DNA of 11,077 nt, taken from an uncultured Lachnospiraceae bacterium. Lineage in GTDB: Bacteria; Bacillota_A; Clostridia; Lachnospirales; Lachnospiraceae. Below, in pieces: positions 1 through 7,575 of this stretch (position 1 is the first letter of the stretch; every line of letters begins with the position of its first letter). The stretch spans positions 1-11,077 of the forward strand of contig CAMWWF010000064.1 in NCBI GenBank assembly GCA_947177885.1, written 5' to 3'. The position numbers and the translations under genes were made by a program. Under the pieces are notes generated by a model that did not search any database, had not been told where the DNA came from, and saw only the letters and a list, made by a program, of their open reading frames with translations.

Positions 1-60
1 GCACATAGTCAATTTACAAGATAAAATTTATATAAAATGAAATCTTCACTTAATAAATAC

Positions 61-95
61 TGTAGATATGTATGAAAACGTGATACAATGCTACT
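61..95 (+). promoter_or_regulatory. Extended -10 promoter for the GH3 gene
   Basis: Positions 81-89 read TGATACAAT, an extended -10 (TG-n-TACAAT, 5 of 6 matches in the hexamer). The -35 at the usual 17-nt distance (61-66, TGTAGA) is weak, which is typical when a TG extension is present. Transcription would begin near 96 and give a 5' leader of about 120 nt. Assignment is by eye only. Confidence 0.45.
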
Positions 96-128
96 ATATG
101 ACACGAATGCGGGAGACAGACAAATACC

Positions 129-150
129 GCACGGTCATTTGATGACGTGC
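129..150 (+). promoter_or_regulatory. Leader hairpin upstream of the GH3 gene
   Basis: GCAC-(G)-GTCAT, loop TTG, ATGAC-GTGC gives a nine-pair stem with one bulged G, inside the inferred 5' leader. No T-run follows, so it is not a terminator. It could be an operator for a sugar-responsive regulator or an RNA-stability element; the sequence does not decide. Confidence 0.35.
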
Positions 151-217
151 AGGTTCGGACAGAAAGACGGCGAAAATCGTCAAATAACACAAATCATATG
201 TACAGGAGGAATTCAGT

Positions 218-2629
218 ATGCAGAGATGGGCCAGGGCGCTATATCAGCCGATGCTTCCCTTGGGGAAGGATGGAAGGAGGATAACCGCCAGCAAAGAACA
301 TATTTTTCTTTCCAAAGAAGCGGCAAAAGAAGGAATGGTGCTGTTAAAAAATGACGATTCGGTACTCCCTCTTGCCAGGGGCAGCAAAGTAGCGCTGTTC
401 GGAAAGGCAAGCTTCGACTATGTGAAGGGCGGTGGAGGAAGCGGTGATGTGACCGTATCTTATACACGAAATCTCTATGAGGGATTGAAAGAGAAATCGG
501 ATCATGTGACGGTTTTTGAGGAATTGTCCGCCTTTTACAGAGAGAATGTAAGAGAACAGTATGCGAAGGGAAGCGTTCCCGGTCTTACGGTGGAGCCGGA
601 GATTCCTGCGGCGCTGTTAAAGAAGGCGAGAGCTTTCACAGATACCGCCATTATTGCCATAAGCCGGTTTTCCGGGGAAGGATGGGACAGGAGCGTGCAG
701 TCCTCGGACCGGAAGCTTGTCCATGTGGAGGACAGAAATCTCTATGAAAAGGCGGAAAAGATTTTCGAAAGGGGAGATTTTTACTTAAGCCGTGGGGAAG
801 AAGCCATGGTGTATGCAGTAAAGAAAGCCTTTCCGAAGGTCATTGTGGTCATGAATGCAGGGGGTATGACAGATTCCTCATGGTTTGCGGAGGATGGGGA
901 GATCCAGTCCTTTCTCATGGCATGGCAGGGAGGCATGGAAGGCGGTCTGGCGGCTGCGGAACTGCTGGTGGGAGAGGGAAATCCCAGCGGTAAGCTGACG
1001 GATACTTTTGCCAGGCGGCTGGAAGATTATCCCTCCAGTGATAATTTCCATGAGTCTGAAGATTATGTGGACTACACCGATGATATCTATGTGGGTTACC
1101 GCTATTTTGAGACCATACCGGAGGCGGCGGACAAAGTGAATTATCCTTTCGGCTATGGACTGTCCTATACACAGTTCTCTCTGGGGAAGCCTTTGGCGGA
1201 TAGAAAGGAGGATCGGATAGAGATTACGGTATCCGTGAGCAATACGGGAAACGTTTCCGGTAAGGAGGTGGTACAGGTTTATTTCAGCGCGCCACAGGGA
1301 AAGCTGGGAAAACCGGCAAGGGAGCTTATCGCCTTTGGGAAGAGCCGTTTGCTGGCGCCCGGTGAGACCCAGACTATGATATTGCGTTTCCGGATCGATG
1401 ATATGGCATCCTACGATGATCTGGGCAAAATTGCTGGGGCGGCATATGTGCTGGAGCGGGGAGTGTATTCTTTTTACGTGGGCACTTCCGTAAGAGATGC
1501 GGTGGCAGCGGAATTCCGTGTGGAAATTCCGGAAGATGTGATCGTCGAACAATTGACTAACAGGATGGTCCCCACTTCCCTGAAAAAGAGAATGTGTGCG
1601 GACGGCAGCTATGAGGAGCTTCCGATGAGTGAGCCTTTTGATACGGATGCAAATGCGCTGGAACCTCTGTCGGACAGAGCGGCCGGTTTTGCTCCTGCGG
1701 TAAAGGGACATGACAGGTTCCGACTGTGGGGAGAGGAAAAAAAGGTCCATACCTTTGATGAGGTGGCGGAGGGAAGAGTATCCATGGGAGAATTCATGGC
1801 GCAGTTTTCCAATGAGCAGCTGGCGGATCTGCTGGGCGGGCAGCCTAACACCGGAGTGGCGGACGTGTTCGGTTATGGCAATGTACCGGAATACGGCGTG
1901 CCCAATGTGATGACGGCGGACGGGCCGGCCGGTTTGCGGATCCGGCCGGAGAGAGGGGTCTATACCACGGCATGGCCCTGCGCCACTCTGCTGGCATGTA
2001 CATGGAATCCGGAATTGACAGAACAGATCGGAGCTGCCGGAGGAGCGGAGGTAAAGGAGAATAACATCGCCCTGTGGCTGACGCCCGCCATTAACATTCA
2101 CAGGAGTCCGTTATGCGGCAGAAATTTTGAATATTATTCGGAAGATCCCTTCCTTACAGGCAAGATGGCAGCAGCCATGGTCAGGGGGATCCAGAGCAAC
2201 CGTGTGGGTGCGGCCGTAAAGCATTTTGCCCTGAACAATAAGGAGACGAACCGTAAGAACAGCGATTCACGCGCGTCGGAGAGGGCAATACGTGAAATTT
2301 ATCTGAGAGCTTTTGAAATTGTGGTCAGAGAGGCGGATCCCTGGTGTATCATGTCCTCCTATAATATCATCAACGGGCACAGAGCGTCCGAGAACAGGGA
2401 ACTTCTGGAGGATATTCTGCGCGGCGAGTGGGGATTTAAAGGTATGGTGACTACTGACTGGTGGACCGCAGGGGAGCATTATAAGGAAACGAAAGCGGGT
2501 AACGATGCCAAGATGGGCTGCGGTTTTCCGGAGAGGCTGCTGGAGGCTGTGGGGAAAGGTGTTCTGAGCAGAGAGGAAATGGAAATCTGCGCAGAGAGAA
2601 TTCTGGAAATGATCCTGAAAGTGGATTAA
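218..2629 (+). CDS. GH3 beta-glucosidase, permuted domain order
   Basis: This 803-aa protein is a glycoside hydrolase family 3 enzyme, expected to remove terminal beta-linked glucose (or a related sugar) from oligosaccharides in the cytoplasm, since no signal peptide is visible. The domains are in reversed order. Residues 30-270 resemble the usual C-terminal alpha/beta sandwich (start motif SKEAAKEGMVLLKND, later NPSGKLTDTF). Residues 290-430 hold the FGYGLSYTQF motif and an Fn3-like domain. Residues about 520-803 are the catalytic TIM-barrel domain. The likely nucleophile is Asp747 in GMVTTDWW; KHFALNN at 668-674 and TADGPAG at 566-572 are substrate-site motifs. The start is set by AGGAGG at 204-209, eight bases before ATG. 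This permuted layout is known from Ruminococcus and Butyrivibrio glucosidases. Exact substrate (glucoside, xyloside, other) cannot be read from sequence. Confidence 0.93.
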   Translation: MQRWARALYQPMLPLGKDGRRITASKEHIFLSKEAAKEGMVLLKNDDSVLPLARGSKVALFGKASFDYVKGGGGSGDVTVSYTRNLYEGLKEKSDHVTVFEELSAFYRENVREQYAKGSVPGLTVEPEIPAALLKKARAFTDTAIIAISRFSGEGWDRSVQSSDRKLVHVEDRNLYEKAEKIFERGDFYLSRGEEAMVYAVKKAFPKVIVVMNAGGMTDSSWFAEDGEIQSFLMAWQGGMEGGLAAAELLVGEGNPSGKLTDTFARRLEDYPSSDNFHESEDYVDYTDDIYVGYRYFETIPEAADKVNYPFGYGLSYTQFSLGKPLADRKEDRIEITVSVSNTGNVSGKEVVQVYFSAPQGKLGKPARELIAFGKSRLLAPGETQTMILRFRIDDMASYDDLGKIAGAAYVLERGVYSFYVGTSVRDAVAAEFRVEIPEDVIVEQLTNRMVPTSLKKRMCADGSYEELPMSEPFDTDANALEPLSDRAAGFAPAVKGHDRFRLWGEEKKVHTFDEVAEGRVSMGEFMAQFSNEQLADLLGGQPNTGVADVFGYGNVPEYGVPNVMTADGPAGLRIRPERGVYTTAWPCATLLACTWNPELTEQIGAAGGAEVKENNIALWLTPAINIHRSPLCGRNFEYYSEDPFLTGKMAAAMVRGIQSNRVGAAVKHFALNNKETNRKNSDSRASERAIREIYLRAFEIVVREADPWCIMSSYNIINGHRASENRELLEDILRGEWGFKGMVTTDWWTAGEHYKETKAGNDAKMGCGFPERLLEAVGKGVLSREEMEICAERILEMILKVD

Positions 2630-2723
2630 ACGGAAGAAATTTGTTTTCAGATAATGCAGGGACAATGTGAAAGATAATAACAAACAATTAACAGAGTTTT
2701 AAGAAAATTTAATGTTTCCTTTC

Positions 2724-2752
2724 GTGACATACTATGAAAAATGTGGTATGTT
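2724..2752 (+). promoter_or_regulatory. Promoter for the LCP/CapA group, with overlapping inverted repeat
   Basis: A -35 GTGACA (2724-2729, 5 of 6) and a -10 TATGTT (2747-2752, 4 of 6) stand 17 nt apart in AT-rich DNA. An inverted repeat ACATAC (2727-2732) / GTATGT (2746-2751) covers both hexamers and could bind a dimeric repressor. This is an inference from pattern alone. Confidence 0.4.
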
Positions 2753-2822
2753 GTTATGAATGGGGTGTCTGACCGGAGAAGAAGGCTTTAATATGGGTCC
2801 GGGCGCCGAACACCGGGAAGTA

Positions 2823-2859
2823 GGTGGCTGTCTGCAGATTTACCATGCAGGCAGCCACC
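2823..2859 (+). other. Strong leader hairpin
   Basis: GGTGGCTGTCTGCA (2823-2836) pairs with TGCAGGCAGCCACC (2846-2859) across a 9-nt loop: 14 pairs with a single G-U wobble. No T-run follows, so intrinsic termination is unlikely. It lies 150 nt before the LCP start and may be part of a structured 5' leader. Confidence 0.5.
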
Positions 2860-2866
2860 AGAGGTT

Positions 2867-2978
2867 AGAGCGTGTCCTGACAAAGAGATCGGGCACGCTG
2901 TTTGCGGGGATTCAGACAGTGCAGTCCGATGGAAGCCTGAGCAGGGAGGTATGGCCGAATATCAACAAGACACGCTCT
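2867..2978. repeat. Short inverted-repeat element sharing ends with the 7618 element
   Basis: The ends are AGAGCGTGTC (2867-2876) and GACACGCTCT (2969-2978), a perfect 10-bp inverted repeat; one base further in mismatches and the match then resumes for TG. The outer nine bases equal those of the larger palindromic element at 7618-7779, and both right ends are followed by GGG. The interior (about 92 bp) does not resemble the other element. It may be a degenerate or divergent member of the same miniature family, or part of an RNA leader. Confidence 0.4.
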
Positions 2979-3008
2979 GGGAATGACTCCTCAGGAAAGG
3001 ACTAACGT

Positions 3009-4550
3009 ATGAGCAGGGATACAGATAATGAAATGAGGCAGATTCAGCAGGGACTGGAGGCATTTCTGCAGCAGGAGCTTCAGGAGATGGAAGCGGAGAG
3101 AGTGCAGCGGCAGTCAGAACCTCAGCTGTATACCATAGAAGAAGAGAAAGAGACAGAAAAGGAGTTGGACGTCATAGGGAGTACATCCGGAAGGAAGAAA
3201 GCGCCTGCCAGGAAACGGGAACGGGAGGATTACTATATAGAGGACTGGGACAGTCCTGACAGATCCGGGAGGGCAGGACAGGGCCGCAGACAACCGCAGG
3301 AAACGGCGGCGGGCCGCCGGGCGGGGCAGGGACAGAATGGAACGTCCGGACGCCGGGCGGCACAGGATCAGGAGATGTCGGGGGGACGCCGCACGGGACG
3401 GCAGCAGGATACAGCATCAGGGCGCCGGCAGCAGGGACAGGAGACGGCGTCCAAACGCCGACAGGGGCAGACACAGGGGAGTACTTCCAGGCGTCTGCCC
3501 AGAGAGGAATATTATGACGAGACAGCAGCTTCCTCCCGCAAAGCAGATAAAAGAGGTTCCCGCAAGGAATCCGCGGTGCCTCCGAAAAAATTCCGGAAGA
3601 AGCGGGGCTCCCTGCTGAAAAAGCTTTTGATCACAGCGGTAATCCTGATCGTTCTTGTGGGTGGCGCCCTGCATTTTCTGGTGGGCAATGTGTATGACCG
3701 AATGAATTTCGCTCCTATCGATTCTGTTGCCGACCTTCCCATGCAGGAGGATGGCGTGATAAATATTCTGCTGATTGGAAATGATTCTCGTCAAAACGGT
3801 GAGGATGGCCGTTCTGACGCAATGATTCTGATCTCTGTCAGCGATAAAACGAAGTCCATTTATATGACTTCTTTGCTGAGAGATATGTATGTGGATATTC
3901 CGGGACATGACGGCAACCGTTTGAATGCCGCTTATTCTTTTGGCGGCGCGGAGCTTCTGATGGAGACCATAGAGAAAAATTTGGATATTCCCGTGAACCG
4001 GTATGTGCTGGTGAACTTTGAAGCTTTCGCAAAACTGGTGGATGCTGTGGGAGGAGTGGACCTGGAGCTTACCACGGAGGAGTTGGAATATGTCAACGGG
4101 TATCTGGTAGAGTATAACATGCTGACCGACCGGCCTCAGGGAACGGATAATATGGATACCTCGAAGCCGGGAATGGTGCATTTGAACGGTCCCCAGGCTC
4201 TTGCGTACTGCCGCAACCGTTATATCGGCACAGACTTCGGACGTACGGAGAGGCAGAGAAAGGTGCTTACCGCCGTTATTCAGAAGCTTCCTGCAGCTAT
4301 GGGAACCAATGCCCAGGAGCTGATCGACGGGCTGATGCCGAACCTGACTACCAATCTGACTCAGACCGAGTGCTATCGATTGAGCCTGATGGCGGGAAAG
4401 CTGCTGACCTATGACATTGTATCGGACAATATTCCCCAGCCGAACACTTACAGTAATGCGACCATTCGTAAGATGGCGGTTCTGGAAGTGGATTTTGAGG
4501 CCAATATCAAATATTTAAAGGAAAAGATTTACGGTGAAACGGGAGAATGA
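3009..4550 (+). CDS. LytR-CpsA-Psr (LCP) family cell-wall polymer ligase
   Basis: LCP proteins transfer lipid-linked anionic polymers (teichoic acid, capsule) to peptidoglycan on the outer face of the membrane. This 513-aa protein has a polar cytoplasmic tail of about 200 residues, one membrane helix at 203-226, and the LCP domain from about 250 to 430. Visible LCP motifs are LLIGNDSR (254-261), RSDAM with Asp270, SLLRDMYVDIPG with Arg291, and YCRNRYIGTDFGRTERQRK (400-418), whose Asp/Arg residues bind the polyprenyl pyrophosphate. The tail has unusual Arg/Gln/Gly repeats (listed separately) and makes the protein longer than typical 300-400-aa members. AAAGGA at 2996-3001 is seven bases before ATG. 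It heads a same-strand group with a small membrane protein and a CapA-like lipoprotein. The polymer it handles is unknown. Confidence 0.92.
   Translation: MSRDTDNEMRQIQQGLEAFLQQELQEMEAERVQRQSEPQLYTIEEEKETEKELDVIGSTSGRKKAPARKREREDYYIEDWDSPDRSGRAGQGRRQPQETAAGRRAGQGQNGTSGRRAAQDQEMSGGRRTGRQQDTASGRRQQGQETASKRRQGQTQGSTSRRLPREEYYDETAASSRKADKRGSRKESAVPPKKFRKKRGSLLKKLLITAVILIVLVGGALHFLVGNVYDRMNFAPIDSVADLPMQEDGVINILLIGNDSRQNGEDGRSDAMILISVSDKTKSIYMTSLLRDMYVDIPGHDGNRLNAAYSFGGAELLMETIEKNLDIPVNRYVLVNFEAFAKLVDAVGGVDLELTTEELEYVNGYLVEYNMLTDRPQGTDNMDTSKPGMVHLNGPQALAYCRNRYIGTDFGRTERQRKVLTAVIQKLPAAMGTNAQELIDGLMPNLTTNLTQTECYRLSLMAGKLLTYDIVSDNIPQPNTYSNATIRKMAVLEVDFEANIKYLKEKIYGETGE
3282..3488 (+). repeat. Degenerate 12-residue GRR repeat in the LCP tail
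   Basis: Residues 92-160 of the LCP protein consist of successive units beginning GRR (or KRR at 149) followed by about nine Gln/Gly/Ser/Thr-rich residues. GRR/KRR starts fall at 92, 102, 114, 126, 138 and 149, followed by RR at 161; unit lengths are 10, 12, 12, 12, 11 and 12. The tract is strongly basic and predicted to be disordered, on the cytoplasmic side of the membrane. Confidence 0.75.
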
Positions 4551-4713
4551 TATACTTATATCAGATAACAGCCTCGGAACACAGGTGTCATGTGCCGCAG
4601 GTCAGGAAGAGATTTCAAATGCGGTGGATATTCCTTCCAAAATGAAGGGCATATGATGCAGAACGTAGAAATAGAAAGACGAAGCTGTAATTCGGAAAGG
4701 AAGGTAACAGGGA

Positions 4714-5022
4714 ATGGATGGTGTTTTGTTTGTATTTGTAGGTATCATGTGCCTGTATGTTGCGATCAGGACGATCAGCTCACCGGAGCGGAACAAAGTG
4801 TTTAACAAACGTCCTATTGATGTGGTTGATGTAAAGAAATATAACCAGTTCTGCGGAGCACTGATCATCGGATTCGGTGTGGCGGCGGAGGTTACTATTG
4901 CAGTCATGATGTATACCACCGGAATTTTTAGCACTCTTTGTACAATTGGTATAATCGCGGAAGCGTTACTGGTGGTTTATCTGTATAACAAATTTGAACT
5001 GCGGTTTTTGAAGAAGCGCTGA
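4714..5022 (+). CDS. Small three-helix membrane protein of unknown function
   Basis: This 102-aa protein has three hydrophobic segments, at about 3-19, 44-67 and 70-92. A charged stretch (about 23-43, with the turn SPERNK and the pattern VDVKKYNQF) separates the first two, and the end is basic (FLKKR). The layout recalls small DUF3784-like membrane proteins of Firmicutes, but I cannot assign it to a family with certainty. AAGGAAGG at 4697-4704 precedes ATG by nine bases, supporting the start. It lies between the LCP gene and the CapA-like gene on the same strand, with gaps of 163 and 83 bp, so a shared envelope role is plausible. No catalytic motif is seen. Confidence 0.75.
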   Translation: MDGVLFVFVGIMCLYVAIRTISSPERNKVFNKRPIDVVDVKKYNQFCGALIIGFGVAAEVTIAVMMYTTGIFSTLCTIGIIAEALLVVYLYNKFELRFLKKR

Positions 5023-5105
5023 AAGGGGATATAAATTACGGTTTCCTGTGCTGCATACCTGCAGTTTAACAAGGTGTGGTACGGACTGTAAAAGAGATTT
5101 GTAAA

Positions 5106-6299
5106 ATGATCCATAATAGGGGAAAAGTAATGACGGTCGCAGTGGCGGCTGTTGGAGTCTGCCTGACGACAGGCTGTACGGATTTGCGGGAAGAGGCATC
5201 GGTGGCTGTGCTGCAACCTCAGGCGGTTACGGATATTGCCGTCTCCCCGGAGCCTTCACCGGTATCTGGATCTGTTCCCGCCGCAGAGTCTTCGGCGGAG
5301 GGCAATTCCGCATCGGAAGAAAGTTCCGCATCGGAGGAGATGACTTCCGACCTTGTGACGATTACCATATCCGCAGCTGGTGATGTGACTTTGGGCACGC
5401 ACCATGAACAGGACTACTGGTATTCTTTCAGTCAGGCTTATGACGAGGCGGAGGATGTAAGTTATTTTTTTGCCAATGTCTTTGATATCTTCAGTGCGGA
5501 TGATATGACGCTGGTAAATCTGGAGGGTCCCCTGACTCTCGCGGAAGAGGCCAGGGAGGGACAGGTTTACAGTATCAAAGGCGATCCTGAGTATGTGAAT
5601 ATCCTTATCGCGGGCAGCGTGGAAGCGGTAAGCATGGGAAATAATCATATGATGGATTACCGGCAGCAGGGCAGAGATGACACAGTGCGGACAGTGGAAG
5701 AGGCGGGTATTATTTATGCCTGCGAGAAGACAGTGGGCATCTATGAGGTCAAGGGTATCAATATCGGCATGATCTCTGTCAATGAGGTGTCCCAGGGTTA
5801 TCTGGTGGAGGATACCATACAGAAGGGAATCGAAGAACTTCGGGCACAGGGCGCTGATCTGATCCTGGTCAGCTGTCACTGGGGAGTGGAGAGAGAGTAT
5901 TACCCGGAGGATTACCAGAAGATCCTCGGGGAGAAATGTATTGACTGGGGAGCGGACCTTGTGATCGGGCATCATCCCCATGTGTTACAAGGAATTGATG
6001 AATATAAGGGAAAGTTTATTATATACAGTCTGGGAAATTTCTGTTTCGGCGCAAACCGCAATCCGACGGATAAGGATTCCATGATATACCAGCAGACTTT
6101 TACCTTTGTAGACGGGAAAAAGCAGGAGGATCAGGCAATCCGGGTCATCCCCTGCTCTGTCAGCTCTGTGCCGGACCGGAATAATTTCCAGCCCACTCCC
6201 GCTGAGGGGGATGAGAAAGACAGGATCCTCAACCGAATCAATGAACTCAGCCTGGAATTTGGGGTTCAGTTTGATGAAGACGGGTATATTCAGCCGTAA
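5106..6299 (+). CDS. CapA/PgsA-family (poly-gamma-glutamate capsule type) lipoprotein
   Basis: This is a CapA-family metallophosphoesterase-like protein. Relatives take part in poly-gamma-glutamate capsule synthesis, but many clostridial members have no defined substrate. With the chosen start it has 397 residues: a short basic n-region, a hydrophobic stretch and a lipobox-like LTTGC with Cys24, then a Ser/Glu-rich linker to about 80 and the CapA domain. Family motifs are AGDVTLG (90-96), NLEGPLT (138-144), SMGNNHMMDY (176-185), SCHWGVE (256-262), GHHPHVLQG (288-296) and YSLGNFCFG (307-315). Start choice is uncertain. ATG 5106 keeps the basic n-region; ATG 5130 has the better ribosome binding site (AGGGGA) but leaves almost no n-region; GTG 5076 is also open. 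The Thr at position -3 of the lipobox is atypical. Confidence 0.88.
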   Translation: MIHNRGKVMTVAVAAVGVCLTTGCTDLREEASVAVLQPQAVTDIAVSPEPSPVSGSVPAAESSAEGNSASEESSASEEMTSDLVTITISAAGDVTLGTHHEQDYWYSFSQAYDEAEDVSYFFANVFDIFSADDMTLVNLEGPLTLAEEAREGQVYSIKGDPEYVNILIAGSVEAVSMGNNHMMDYRQQGRDDTVRTVEEAGIIYACEKTVGIYEVKGINIGMISVNEVSQGYLVEDTIQKGIEELRAQGADLILVSCHWGVEREYYPEDYQKILGEKCIDWGADLVIGHHPHVLQGIDEYKGKFIIYSLGNFCFGANRNPTDKDSMIYQQTFTFVDGKKQEDQAIRVIPCSVSSVPDRNNFQPTPAEGDEKDRILNRINELSLEFGVQFDEDGYIQP

Positions 6300-6321
6300 A
6301 ATTGGAAAGATTCTGTGGTCA

Positions 6322-6353
6322 TATACTTTTATTTGTGTCCGTTAAAGCGGACA
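6322..6353 (+). promoter_or_regulatory. Candidate -10 and hairpin before the aldo/keto reductase
   Basis: TATACT at 6322-6327 could be a -10, but no -35 at proper spacing is seen. A six-pair hairpin TGTCCG / CGGACA (6336-6341 and 6348-6353) ends directly before the ribosome binding site GGGAGG (6354-6359). No T-run follows it. Either an independent promoter or read-through from the CapA-like gene is possible. Confidence 0.25.
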
Positions 6354-6368
6354 GGGAGGAATGAATGA

Positions 6369-7508
6369 ATGGAAAAAAGAAAACTTGAGAATCTGGGAAT
6401 TGAGACATCGCTTTTAGGGTTTGGCTGTATGCGCTTTCCTGTGACACCGGAGGGAAATATTGATGAGGCCGAGGCGGAGAGGATGCTGGATAAGGCCATT
6501 GCAGCAGGAGTCAACTATATTGACACGGCATATCCCTATCATGGAGGCGCAAGTGAGCCTTTTGTGGGCAGGGTGCTAAAGAAATACGACAGAAGCAGCC
6601 TTTTCCTGGCTACCAAGCTGCCGGTCTGGAAGGTGGGGACAATAGAGGATGTAGATGCTACTTTTAATGAACAGCTTTCCAGATTACAGACAGATTACAT
6701 AGATTTCTATCTGATGCATGCCTTGAACAAGGAGCGCTTTGACCGGATGCTGGAGATAGGCTGTATTGAAAGGCTGGAACAGTTGAAGGCGGAGGGAAAG
6801 ATCCGTTATCTGGGATTCTCCTTCCATGATGACTATGAGACCTTTGAGCGGATCTTGAATTACAGGGACTGGGATTTCTGCCAGATTCAGCTGAACTATA
6901 TGGACGCCGATGAACAGGCGGGTCTGAGGGGCTATAAGCTTGCGGAGAGCAAGGGCGTTCCCATGGTGATCATGGAGCCTGTGAAAGGCGGTTCTCTGGC
7001 GGCCTTTGCAGAGGATATCACGGAAAGATTCCGCAGTCTTGACTCGGATGCATCTGTGGCATCCTTCGCGCTGCGCTGGGTGGGAAGTCTGCCTAATGTA
7101 AAGGTGATATTGAGCGGAATGAGCACTATGGAGCAGGTGGAAGATAATCTGAAAACTTTCCGTTCCTTCCGTCCGCTGTCCGAAAAGGAACAGCAGGAGA
7201 TCGACGAGATTGTGAAGCTGATCAACAGCCGTGTGCAGAATGGCTGCACCGGATGCAGGTACTGTATGCCCTGCCCGGCAGGTGTGAATATCCCTGAAAA
7301 TTTCAGAGTTTGGAATACTTATCATATGTATCAGAACTATGGTATGGTGAAGAACAGATGGGAGAAGGATCTGGGGGAGGCCGCGCAGGCGAAAAACTGT
7401 GTGAAGTGCGGTAAATGTGAGCAGGTCTGCCCTCAGAAGCTTCCCATTCGGGAGCATCTGGTGAAGGTGCAGGAAGATCTGGATAAGCGGGAGTTTGTTT
7501 TACAGTGA
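6369..7508 (+). CDS. Aldo/keto reductase with C-terminal 4Fe-4S ferredoxin domain
   Basis: This 379-aa protein joins an aldo/keto reductase barrel (about 1-275) to a bis-[4Fe-4S] domain. The AKR tetrad is visible: Asp52 and Tyr57 in IDTAYPYHGG, Lys83 in LATKLP, and His117 in YLMHAL. The NAD(P)H-binding end of the barrel includes LSGMSTMEQVEDN (248-260). Two cysteine clusters follow: Cys293, 296, 299 and 302 (CxxCxxCxxCP) and Cys344, 347, 350 and 354 (CxxCxxCxxxCP), the usual pattern for two 4Fe-4S clusters. Such fusions are common in anaerobic Firmicutes and are usually annotated only as 'aldo/keto reductase'; the substrate is unknown, and electrons could pass between ferredoxin-type carriers and NAD(P)H. 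GGGAGG at 6354-6359 is nine bases before the ATG. Two overlapping out-of-frame ATGs (6361, 6365) precede the start. Confidence 0.93.
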   Translation: MEKRKLENLGIETSLLGFGCMRFPVTPEGNIDEAEAERMLDKAIAAGVNYIDTAYPYHGGASEPFVGRVLKKYDRSSLFLATKLPVWKVGTIEDVDATFNEQLSRLQTDYIDFYLMHALNKERFDRMLEIGCIERLEQLKAEGKIRYLGFSFHDDYETFERILNYRDWDFCQIQLNYMDADEQAGLRGYKLAESKGVPMVIMEPVKGGSLAAFAEDITERFRSLDSDASVASFALRWVGSLPNVKVILSGMSTMEQVEDNLKTFRSFRPLSEKEQQEIDEIVKLINSRVQNGCTGCRYCMPCPAGVNIPENFRVWNTYHMYQNYGMVKNRWEKDLGEAAQAKNCVKCGKCEQVCPQKLPIREHLVKVQEDLDKREFVLQ

Positions 7509-7537
7509 CAATCTGATATTGAGCAGTTTATACTGCT
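7505..7537 (+). promoter_or_regulatory. Promoter with palindromic operator-like site upstream of the AraC gene
   Basis: A -35 GTGACA (7505-7510, overlapping the reductase stop codon) and a -10 TATACT (7529-7534) are 18 nt apart. AGCAGT-TTAT-ACTGCT (7522-7537) is a perfect 6-bp inverted repeat centred on the -10, and it extends to nine pairs with one wobble (7519-7540). A regulator bound here would block the promoter. The transcript would run through the 7618-7779 element into the AraC gene. Confidence 0.45.
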
Positions 7538-7575
7538 TAACGACTTCACTTGCTGTGAAACCGGACTGCATAATG

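Larger units (their letters stand above)
2630..3008 (+). other. Non-coding leader region before the LCP gene
   Basis: There is no convincing gene in this 379-bp gap. An 81-codon open frame starting at 2760 lacks a ribosome binding site and any recognisable motif. The region holds a candidate promoter (2724-2752), a 14-pair hairpin (2823-2859) and an inverted-repeat element (2867-2978). No T-run terminator for the upstream GH3 gene is seen. If the promoter is right, the LCP transcript has a leader of about 250 nt. Confidence 0.5.

Noticed and set aside
878..2101. Long minus-strand open frame (407 codons) opposite the GH3 gene
   Set aside because: It is fully antisense to a clear GH3 coding sequence, and its product is His/Arg/Ile-rich with no domain motif: a codon-bias shadow.
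2812..2826. GGGAAGTAGG resembling part of a glutamine or tetrahydrofolate riboswitch
   Set aside because: The remaining conserved blocks and stems of either class are absent around it.
2760..3005. Plus-strand open frame (81 codons) before the LCP gene
   Set aside because: No ribosome binding site, no recognisable motif, and it overlaps the hairpin and the inverted repeat; more likely a non-coding leader.
5256..5981. Minus-strand open frame (241 codons) opposite the CapA-like gene
   Set aside because: Antisense shadow of a gene with intact family motifs; no ribosome binding site.
6684..7457. Minus-strand open frame (257 codons) opposite the aldo/keto reductase
   Set aside because: Antisense shadow; the opposite strand encodes both conserved cysteine clusters.
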